Positions 1-5,330 of a stretch of DNA of 18,611 nucleotides are shown here, piece by piece (the stretch's first letter is position 1; each line of letters opens with the position of its first letter). The stretch covers positions 1 to 18,611 of the forward strand of contig CAUBQN010000026.1 of assembly GCA_958438125.1 (NCBI GenBank), written 5' to 3'. The stretch comes from an uncultured Collinsella sp. (GTDB taxonomy: Bacteria > Actinomycetota > Coriobacteriia > Coriobacteriales > Coriobacteriaceae). Below the pieces are notes generated by a model, which was not told the origin of the DNA, did no database searches, and was given only the letters and a program-made list of their open reading frames with translations. The position numbers and the translations under genes are program-made.

Positions 1-281
1 CCATCGCCAACGCCGCCACGCGCTACAAGAATGTACGCGTTATCGACTGGTACGGGCACAGCGCCAACCGCAACGACCTGTTCGACGGCGACGGCACGCA
101 CCTGTCGACTACCGGCGTGACCGAGTACCTCAACCTGATCCACGATGCGGTCAAGAAAGACCTGCCCGTGCACCCCGAAGACCACGTCAACGATCCGCAG
201 CCGGCAGCCGTCAAGTCCGCCGGCGACGCACTCGTCAATGCCCTCGCCTACAAGCCGCACAAGCTGGGCACCGACAAGTAA
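1..281 (+). CDS. Acyltransferase/SGNH-hydrolase C-terminus, partial at 5' edge
   Basis: The reading frame is open from the left edge (first full codon at 3) to a TAA at 279-281, leaving 92 residues. The visible part contains VRVIDWYGHSANRNDLFDGDG followed at once by THLSTTGVTEY. This matches the last block of SGNH-family esterases: the DGTH stretch carries the D-x-x-H that supplies the catalytic Asp and His. In bacteria this block often closes OafA/YrhL-type membrane acyltransferases with an extracytoplasmic SGNH domain, which modify cell-surface glycans. A free-standing SGNH hydrolase is equally possible because the N-terminus is missing. The last 35 or so residues are polar and look like a flexible tail. 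The gene runs convergent to the NRAMP-related gene at 1884-3146; the IS element now lies between them. I am sure of the frame, fairly sure of the SGNH block, and unsure of the full architecture. Confidence 0.72.
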   Translation, partial: IANAATRYKNVRVIDWYGHSANRNDLFDGDGTHLSTTGVTEYLNLIHDAVKKDLPVHPEDHVNDPQPAAVKSAGDALVNALAYKPHKLGTDK

Positions 282-338
282 CCTGCAGCAAACAACCCAA
301 AATCACTCTATTCGAGCCGGCCCCAAGAGGTCGTGGGC

Positions 339-355
339 AAAAAACAGGCCGCAGC
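339..355 (-). terminator. Detached half of the NRAMP-gene terminator (U-tract and one stem arm)
   Basis: AACAGGCCGCAGC (343-355) is the exact reverse complement of GCTGCGGCCTGTT at 1853-1865. On the minus strand this arm is followed by six T (344-339). Without the IS the two arms would be 5 bases apart. They would form a strong 13-bp intrinsic terminator for the minus-strand transporter gene ending at 1884. The IS has separated the arms by about 1.5 kb, so the terminator is presumably inactive. Confidence 0.7.
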
Positions 356-356
356 C

Positions 357-364
357 CATCGCTG
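357..364. repeat. 8-bp target-site duplication, left copy
   Basis: CATCGCTG here is repeated exactly at 1849-1856 just beyond the right end of the IS. Removing the element and one copy restores a perfect 13-bp stem hairpin, which independently supports this boundary. Confidence 0.8.
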
Positions 365-388
365 GATCGCGTCGAAAATGTTGGTGTA
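365..388 (+). repeat. Left terminal inverted repeat of the IS
   Basis: It pairs with 1825-1848 on the opposite strand, with about five mismatches over 24 positions. The best-conserved stretch is GTTGGTGTA at 380-388, the likely transposase-binding core. The GA at the tip resembles the start of IS256-type ends. Confidence 0.8.
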
Positions 389-410
389 AGGGTGACACCC
401 TAGCGCCCGT

Positions 411-439
411 TTAACGAAAAACGGCCTTCGTCCTAGAAT
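411..439 (+). promoter_or_regulatory. Candidate transposase promoter
   Basis: TTAACG (411-416) and TAGAAT (434-439) are separated by 17 bases and resemble sigma-70 -35 and -10 boxes. Transcription would begin near 446, inside the loop of the hairpin at 426-479. The element's own transcript would then lack the 5' arm. This is a consensus match only. Confidence 0.45.
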
Positions 440-479
440 CTGAAATCACCACAACAACAGGTTCTAGGAAAGGACGAAG
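426..479 (+). promoter_or_regulatory. Inverted repeat over the transposase ribosome-binding site
   Basis: CTTCGTCC (426-433) pairs exactly with GGACGAAG (472-479), and TAGAA (434-438) pairs with TTCTA (462-466). The Shine-Dalgarno region AGGAAAGG (466-473) lies in the 3' arm and bulge, 12 bases ahead of the ATG at 486. In a read-through RNA the RBS would be buried. In an RNA starting at the internal promoter it would be free. This is the classic way an IS avoids activation by outside promoters; its use here is inferred from the geometry. Confidence 0.6.
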
Positions 480-485
480 ACCGCT

Positions 486-1766
486 ATGGGAATCTTATCA
501 GACCCGACGCCGGACATGCTCGCCATGCCCCGTTTCGACGACGGCGCCATCGACATGCAGGAGCTGCTCCGCAGACTAGCCGAGCAGGTCGTGAACGCCG
601 TGATGGACGCCGAGGCCGACCAGCTGTGCGGCGGCGGGGCGAACAGCCGAAACGGCTACCGCGAGAGGTCGCTCGCCACCTGCGTCGGCACGCTGACGCT
701 GCGCATCCCCAAGCTGCGCTCCGGCAGCTTCTTCCCTGAGGACGTGCTCGAGCGCTACCAGCGCGTCGACCGCGCGCTCGTGGCCGCCGTGGCCGAGATG
801 TACGCCACGGGCACGAGCACCCGCAAGGTGCAGAGGGTGGCCGAGAAGATGGGCGTCTCCAGGCTCTCGAAGGACCAGGTGAGCGCCATCGCCTCGAGCT
901 TAGACGCAGATATCGAGGACCTATGCGGAAGGCCGCCCGGCGGCTCGCCGGTGCCCTACGTCTGGCTCGACGCGACCTACGTCAAGTGCCGCCGCGAGGG
1001 GCGCGTCGCCTCCACCGCCGTGGTCACCGCCATCGGCTGCGATGCGGGCGGCTGGAGGCGCGTCCTGGGCGTCGACGTGGTCGACACCGAGTCCTACGAC
1101 TCGTGGCTCGCCTTCCTGCGGGCTATCCGCTCGCGCGGGGCGGCGGGCGTGCGGCTCGTCGTCTCGGACGCCCACCCGGGGCTCGTCCGGGCGCTCGGCG
1201 AGGTCTTCCAGGGCGCCGCGTGGCAGCGCTGCGCGGTCCACCTCATGCGCGACTGCATGCGCGAGGCCGGCTCCTGGCAGCTCAGGCGCCGCGTGGGCAG
1301 GATCGTGTCGCAGGTGTTCCGCGGGCGCGACGCCGCCACCGTGACGGCCATGTACCACGCGGCGTGCGACATGCTGGAGGGGTGCTGCCCCAGGGCGGCG
1401 GCGGTGCTGGAGGAGGCCGAGCCCGACGCGCTGGCCTACCTCGACTTCCCGCCGACCCACTGGAAGCGCCTGCGCACCAACAACGTGCAGGAGAGGACCA
1501 ACCGGGAGATAAAGCGCAGGTCGCGCGTCGTGCAGGTGTTCCCCTCCACGGGCTCGCTGGTGCGGCTCGCGGGCGCGGTCATGTGCGAGCAGGACGAGAT
1601 ATGGCAGGAGTCCAGGTACTTCTCGGAGGTGAGGATGAACGAGCTCTACGATGACGGTCGCACTCGGGGAATCGACGGTCCCGTCGAGTGGGCGCGGCTT
1701 GAGGCGGAGGCCAGGAAGATGCTCGAGTCCGGCCTCGAGCTTGCGGACAGGGTCGAGGCGGCATAG
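486..1766 (+). CDS. IS256-family transposase (mutator type)
   Basis: The 426-residue protein has the length and motif order of IS256 (Transposase_mut) DDE transposases. After an N-terminal DNA-binding part, the RNase-H-like core shows the first catalytic Asp in YVWLDATYVKCR (near residue 163) and the second in LVVSDAHPG (near 228). The conserved W-QRCAVHLMRD stretch follows, and the catalytic Glu is in NNVQERTNREIKRR (near 338). No frameshift or stop is visible, so the enzyme may be active. The ATG at 486 follows AGGAAAGG. Arginine is often AGG here (for example in the codons around 666, 830 and 1495), whereas the neighbours mostly use CGC. This suggests the element arrived from another genome or is under different codon selection. 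It moves the element by cut-and-paste or copy-out steps typical of the family. Confidence 0.95.
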   Translation: MGILSDPTPDMLAMPRFDDGAIDMQELLRRLAEQVVNAVMDAEADQLCGGGANSRNGYRERSLATCVGTLTLRIPKLRSGSFFPEDVLERYQRVDRALVAAVAEMYATGTSTRKVQRVAEKMGVSRLSKDQVSAIASSLDADIEDLCGRPPGGSPVPYVWLDATYVKCRREGRVASTAVVTAIGCDAGGWRRVLGVDVVDTESYDSWLAFLRAIRSRGAAGVRLVVSDAHPGLVRALGEVFQGAAWQRCAVHLMRDCMREAGSWQLRRRVGRIVSQVFRGRDAATVTAMYHAACDMLEGCCPRAAAVLEEAEPDALAYLDFPPTHWKRLRTNNVQERTNREIKRRSRVVQVFPSTGSLVRLAGAVMCEQDEIWQESRYFSEVRMNELYDDGRTRGIDGPVEWARLEAEARKMLESGLELADRVEAA

Positions 1767-1824
1767 GATATCAACCGTATTCCAGATTCCAGGACGCCGG
1801 GCCGACTCACTTCGGATCGGGCGC

Positions 1825-1848
1825 TACACCAACTTTCTCGACACTACC
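1825..1848 (-). repeat. Right terminal inverted repeat of the IS
   Basis: Read on the minus strand from 1848 inward it begins GGTAGTGTCGAGAAAG and matches the left end. It lies about 58 bp after the transposase stop codon. Confidence 0.8.
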
Positions 1849-1856
1849 CATCGCTG
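1849..1856. repeat. 8-bp target-site duplication, right copy
   Basis: This is the exact partner of 357-364 (CATCGCTG). It continues into CGGCCTGTT, the displaced right arm of the interrupted hairpin. Confidence 0.8.
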
Positions 1857-1865
1857 CGGCCTGTT
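1853..1865 (-). terminator. Detached first stem arm of the interrupted terminator
   Basis: GCTGCGGCCTGTT pairs perfectly with 343-355. It lies 18 bp beyond the stop codon of the minus-strand NRAMP-related gene, the usual place for an intrinsic terminator. It now stops at the right end of the IS and has no U-tract. Confidence 0.7.
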
Positions 1866-1883
1866 CGGAAGCAAAAGTGGGCG

Positions 1884-3146
1884 TTAAGCGCTGTAGCCCA
1901 TCGCTTGCAGCACAAACATGACGACTGTCAGCACCGTAATCACGGCGATAGTCGCCCAAGTGAGCACGTTCCACACGCGGCCGTTGCGGTTGGCGCCCAT
2001 AATGTGACGGTCGGCGGCGATAACCACCTGGAACACCAGAACCACGGGCAGTAGCACGCCATTGATGACCTGCGAGGTCATCATAATCTGGAACAGATCG
2101 ACGCCGGGCATAAGCACCAGCACGGCAGAGATACCGATGATGGCCGTAATGATGCCGCGATAGACCGGGGCCTCGTCCCAGCTGCGGTCGGCACCGCGCT
2201 CCCAGCCAAATGCCTCGCAGATAGCGCTCGACGTAACGCCCGGCAGCACGCAGGCAGCCAAGAAGCTCGCCGCGACCAGGCCCGAGGCAAACAGTACCGT
2301 GGACCACTGACCCGCAATAGGCTCCAGCGCGCGGGCAGCATCGGCAGCATCGCTAATCTGAATGCCCGCCGGGAACAACACCGTACCGGTCGTGATGATA
2401 ATAAAGCCGGCAATGACATCGGCAGCAAGCGAGCCGCTCACGGTATCGATGCGCTGCAGCACGATATCGTCCTCGCCCGCGTTCTTATCGACCACGTTGT
2501 TCTGCGCCAAGAAAATCATCCACGGCGCGATGGTGGTACCGATCGTTGCGACCACGAGCGACACGTAGCTGGGGTCATTTTGAATGTTAGGCACGACCAA
2601 GTCGACCGCGACCTCGCCCCAGTTGGGGCCGGCCATAAACGCGGCGACAATATAGGTCACGAACACGCAGCTCACCAGCAGCAGAATCTTCTCGATGCGC
2701 TGGAAACTACCCGACATGGTAAGCATCCACACCAGCAGCGCTACCAACGGCACCGAGATGCTCGCCGGCACGCCAAAGAGAGCAAGGCCGCTGGCGATGC
2801 CCGCAAACTCCGAAATGGTCACAGCCGTGTTGGCGATCAACAGCGCCGCCATAGCAAGTACACTCTTGCGCACGCCAAAGCGCTCGCGAATGAGCGATGC
2901 CAGGCCCTTGCCCGTGACGCAGCCGCAGCGCGCCGCGGTCTCCTGCGTCACGATGAGCAGCACAGTCATGACGGGAAGCATCCAGAGCATCTTGTAGCCA
3001 TAGCTGGCGCCCGCGCTGGAATACGTTGCAATGCCGCCGGCGTCATTGCCCGAAAGCGCCGCCAGCAGACCGGGACCCATAGCGCCAAAGATGGCCGCGA
3101 TGGTCAACTTTTGCTTGGTGCCCGACTTTTGCTTGGTATTTTGCAC
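1884..3146 (-). CDS. NRAMP-related divalent metal transporter, probably Mg2+ (NRMT-like)
   Basis: About 420 residues with the hydrophobic pattern of an SLC11/NRAMP carrier (around 11 helices) that moves divalent metal into the cell. The metal-site motifs differ from manganese/iron NRAMPs. Helix 1 reads GNDAGGIATY where DPGN is usual, so the Asp is kept but Asn is replaced by Gly. Helix 6 reads GTTIAPWM where GATVMPHN is usual, so the soft Met ligand is Ala and the His is Trp. Loss of that Met is known from NRAMP-related Mg2+ transporters, including the one from Eggerthella lenta, which favour hard ions. I chose the GTG at 3146, 8 bp after the mgtE-like stop and behind TAGGTGG. The frame also opens upstream to an ATG at 3209, but that would overlap the previous gene. 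The coupling to an MgtE-like gene supports magnesium. Calling it MntH would be misleading. Substrate is inferred. Confidence 0.85.
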   Translation of the reverse strand: MQNTKQKSGTKQKLTIAAIFGAMGPGLLAALSGNDAGGIATYSSAGASYGYKMLWMLPVMTVLLIVTQETAARCGCVTGKGLASLIRERFGVRKSVLAMAALLIANTAVTISEFAGIASGLALFGVPASISVPLVALLVWMLTMSGSFQRIEKILLLVSCVFVTYIVAAFMAGPNWGEVAVDLVVPNIQNDPSYVSLVVATIGTTIAPWMIFLAQNNVVDKNAGEDDIVLQRIDTVSGSLAADVIAGFIIITTGTVLFPAGIQISDAADAARALEPIAGQWSTVLFASGLVAASFLAACVLPGVTSSAICEAFGWERGADRSWDEAPVYRGIITAIIGISAVLVLMPGVDLFQIMMTSQVINGVLLPVVLVFQVVIAADRHIMGANRNGRVWNVLTWATIAVITVLTVVMFVLQAMGYSA

Positions 3147-3154
3147 GCGACCAC

Positions 3155-4999
3155 CTAACCCATGACCGACATGGTGAGCAGCACCGCAGCGGCGCAGTAC
3201 GCTACGCACGAGATCATGACGGCAATAACGTTCATGGCGGTGCCCGACGTGTTGAGGTCATGCTCGTCACGCCAGAACAGCACCATCAGGTAAATCACGG
3301 CGCTCATGTTGCCAACCAGGCAAATGATGGCGGCGATATTAAAGCACCCGGTAAAGAGTTGCTCCTCAAACATGGGCGCATCGGGGAACGCAGCGGTGCG
3401 CACCAGCTGGGCGCACAGATAGGTCACGAGCGACAGAATCAGGCCCATGCCCGTGCTCTGGAAGAAGAACCCCAGATACGGCTTGGGCTCGTCGTCGTGA
3501 CCGTCATACTCCAGGAAGTAGTTCTTGACGAACGACACCATGCGCGAGGCCGCCAGCAGCACGAGTGGCATGGCGCACATGGGGAACACCACCAGATGCG
3601 CGGAGCCGAGCGCCGTCCCCAGCACCGTTGCCATGATGCACGAGGCAATGCCCCACACGACAACCCAGTACTGGCGATGCACGAACCAGCTGAGCACGTT
3701 CGTCGAGTCGTCCGACGCGCTATCGCCCGAGCCGACACCGGCGATCTGCAGGTCCTCCTGATGCTCCTCGGCGATGACGTCCATGGCGTCGTCGAAGGTT
3801 ACGATACCCAGGATATGACGGTTCTCGTCGCAGACAGGGATAGCAACCAGGTCGTACTTGGTCATCTCGTCCGTCACGTCTTCCTGGTCCTCGTCGGGCG
3901 ACACATAGACCAGGTCGCGATAGGCGAGCTGGCCCAGCGTGGCATCGCGGTCGGCCACGATCAACGTGCGCAGCGAGAGCACGCCGGTGAGCATGCCGCT
4001 CGGATCCTCGGTATAGACGTAATAGACACTCTCGAAGTCCTCGTCGAGCTCGCGAATCGCCTCGATGGCGTCACCGACCGTTGCCGTGGCGGGCAGGGAG
4101 ACAAACTCCGAGGTCATGATGCGGCCGGCGGTGTTGTCCTCATACCCCAGCAGGTTACGAATCGCCTTCTCCTCCTTGACGCCCATCAGGCGCAGGAGCT
4201 TCTCGGCCTTCTCGTAATCGAGCTCGTCGATCAGGTCAGCTGCATCGTCCGGGTCCATCATGGCCAGCATCGACGATGCGTCCGTGTCGGACAGGCCCTC
4301 GAGCATCTCGGTCATAAGCTCGTCGTCATCGAACTCCGAGATGGCCTCGGCGGCCTGGGCAGTATCGAGCTGCGCAAACACCTGCGCACGTAGGCGCGGG
4401 TCGAGCTGCTCGATAATATCGGCGATGTCGGCAGGGTGCAGCTCGCCGAGCGTCTTGTGCGACACCGAAAGTTGAATGTTCTTGGTCGAGCGGTCGAGCA
4501 GGTCCATGTAGGACCAAGCGATGATGTCCTCACTGAGCGGCTTGCCCAGGTGCTTCATAAAGCCTTCGACGATATGCTCGAGCACGGGGCTGATGGCGCG
4601 TAGCAGACCGCGGGCACCGACCTCGGCGCCCAGCAGGCGCAGCTGATTTTCGCCCGACATGGAAAACTTGATGTCGTTTACGCGCACGACCTTCATGCCC
4701 TGCGTGTCGACAATCTGCTTGTTGAGCACGTCGCGGGCAAGCAAGAGTTCGGTCGGCTGCAGGTACGAAAAACGGATTTCGGTGGCCGACGTCTTAAGGT
4801 GTACACCCGTCTCGTCGATACGGTCGACCCATTTGCGCCAACTGATCATAAACGGCGTCTTGCCGGGACCGCGGAACGCGAGCGACGTCACGTGTGGAAA
4901 AACTTCGCCGGTAGCAATGCCAAAATCGTTCACAACGCCGAGCTTTTCGCCATCGACGTCCAAGACCGGCAGTTTGAGCATCTCACTCAGATAATTCAA
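3155..4999 (-). CDS. MgtE-like Mg2+ sensor/transporter: PRC, MgtE_N and CBS domains with an atypical membrane domain
   Basis: 614 residues. Two PRC-barrel-like halves come first (about 1-80, YLSEMLKLPVLDVDGEKLG; about 85-160). An MgtE_N superhelical domain follows (about 185-290, HPADIADIIEQLDP and MDPDDAADLIDELD repeats), then two CBS domains (about 292-355 and 356-412, starting AGRIMTSEFVSLPATATV). In MgtE these acidic parts bind Mg2+ and gate the channel. The last 175 residues hold about five membrane segments, but I cannot find the GGNAG-type signature or the acidic pore residue of the MgtE channel. The start is TTG at 4999 behind GGGGAG. It is preferred because MNYLSEML fits the usual PRC beginning and an in-frame TGA lies just upstream. 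It is first in a two-gene unit with the NRAMP-related gene. It may be a divergent channel, or a Mg2+ sensor acting on that partner. Confidence 0.88.
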   Translation of the reverse strand: MNYLSEMLKLPVLDVDGEKLGVVNDFGIATGEVFPHVTSLAFRGPGKTPFMISWRKWVDRIDETGVHLKTSATEIRFSYLQPTELLLARDVLNKQIVDTQGMKVVRVNDIKFSMSGENQLRLLGAEVGARGLLRAISPVLEHIVEGFMKHLGKPLSEDIIAWSYMDLLDRSTKNIQLSVSHKTLGELHPADIADIIEQLDPRLRAQVFAQLDTAQAAEAISEFDDDELMTEMLEGLSDTDASSMLAMMDPDDAADLIDELDYEKAEKLLRLMGVKEEKAIRNLLGYEDNTAGRIMTSEFVSLPATATVGDAIEAIRELDEDFESVYYVYTEDPSGMLTGVLSLRTLIVADRDATLGQLAYRDLVYVSPDEDQEDVTDEMTKYDLVAIPVCDENRHILGIVTFDDAMDVIAEEHQEDLQIAGVGSGDSASDDSTNVLSWFVHRQYWVVVWGIASCIMATVLGTALGSAHLVVFPMCAMPLVLLAASRMVSFVKNYFLEYDGHDDEPKPYLGFFFQSTGMGLILSLVTYLCAQLVRTAAFPDAPMFEEQLFTGCFNIAAIICLVGNMSAVIYLMVLFWRDEHDLNTSGTAMNVIAVMISCVAYCAAAVLLTMSVMG

Positions 5000-5015
5000 T
5001 GGTGCTCCCCATCAT
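4983..5015 (-). CDS. Possible 10-codon leader ORF overlapping the mgtE-like start
   Basis: On the minus strand GGAGG (5024-5020) is followed after four bases by ATG ATG, then MMGSTIELSE and TGA. This tiny frame overlaps the first six codons of the mgtE-like gene in another frame. Its ribosome-binding site is stronger than that of the TTG start of the main gene. Ribosomes finishing it would stop 15 bases inside the main gene. It could couple or limit translation, as small leader ORFs do for some magnesium genes, or it could be chance. No peptide family is recognised. Confidence 0.3.
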   Translation of the reverse strand: MMGSTIELSE

Positions 5016-5213
5016 AATTCCTCCGGACGCGGCCGCGCGTGCGGCGTCCGGGGGCTTCTGGATATGTATACGCATGCGCGGGCGGCACGCCGCTCGACGC
5101 TTACACCCCGTGCATGCGCAAAAAGCACCTGCATGGGGTCATCGACTGTATGGTCGAGGTTTGGATTTCACCTGTAACCTTTCTCTTGACCCTCATTAAC
5201 CGCAGTAACTATA
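5016..5213 (-). promoter_or_regulatory. Structured 5' leader of the mgtE-like/NRAMP-related unit
   Basis: The 328-bp gap between the deacetylase homologue and the mgtE-like gene holds no gene other than the tiny ORF. On the minus strand an extended -10 box, TGCTATAGT (-10 hexamer 5213-5208), could start an RNA near 5201. The RNA would then form successive hairpins. TCGAC/GTCGA (5142-5157) comes first. Next is a 15-bp stem with two mismatches and one wobble around a five-base loop (5105-5139), then CCGGACGC/GCGTCCGG (5023-5051), which ends on the GGAGG of the leader ORF. A leader like this ahead of Mg2+ genes suggests cis regulation. I could not match the conserved M-box core. Promoter and folding are inferred from sequence only. 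Confidence 0.45.
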
Positions 5214-5290
5214 GCATCAGCATCGCCCTGCGGCATCGAATTTATGCGCTGCACATTGCAGGCATACCAAACACTGACGCATCCGTGACA

Positions 5291-5330
5291 TAGTCATTGG
5301 GGACGTTCTTAAATGACTACCCAATAACTA
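5291..5330. repeat. REP-like intergenic hairpin, copy 1
   Basis: TAGTCATT (5291-5298) and AATGACTA (5312-5319) form an 8-bp perfect stem around the 13-base loop GGGGACGTTCTTA. A degenerate tail, CCCAATAACTA, follows (5320-5330). The same loop and covarying stems recur at 13807-13868 and 17457-17489. The final CTA (5328-5330) is also the stop codon of the deacetylase homologue read on the minus strand. Confidence 0.8.

Larger units (their letters stand above)
365..1848 (+). mobile_element. IS256-family insertion sequence, about 1484 bp, apparently intact
   Basis: One transposase gene is bracketed by imperfect inverted repeats. The left end, from 365, reads GATCGCGTCGAAAATG and then TTGGTGTA. 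The right end, read inward from 1848 on the minus strand, reads GGTAGTGTCGAGAAAG and then TTGGTGTA. About 19 of the first 24 positions agree. The repeat resumes as AGCGCCCG on both sides (402-409 and 1825-1818), but the left end has 14 extra bases (388-401) that form a small palindrome. An identical octamer, CATCGCTG, flanks the element at 357-364 and 1849-1856. That is the 8-bp target duplication expected for IS256 elements. The shared flank could be read as up to 10 bp, so each end is uncertain by one or two bases. Confidence 0.88.

Noticed and set aside
921..1460. Open frames overlapping the transposase on both strands
   Set aside because: The IS256 frame with its DDE motifs explains this region; the others are composition artefacts.
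1897..1907. A third copy of the IS flank sequence (AGCCCATCGCT) inside the NRAMP-related gene end
   Set aside because: It lies in coding sequence, has no inverted repeat next to it, and is best explained by chance.
5182..5194. An M-box (ykoK) riboswitch ahead of the mgtE-like gene
   Set aside because: Only one short segment resembles the M-box. The GTTAGGTGAGGCTCC-type core and the other conserved pieces are absent, so I do not annotate it as an M-box.
5186..5216. A plus-strand promoter TTGACC-N18-TATAGC
   Set aside because: The boxes look fair, but nothing to the right is transcribed on the plus strand for about 6 kb. The same bases serve better as the minus-strand extended -10.
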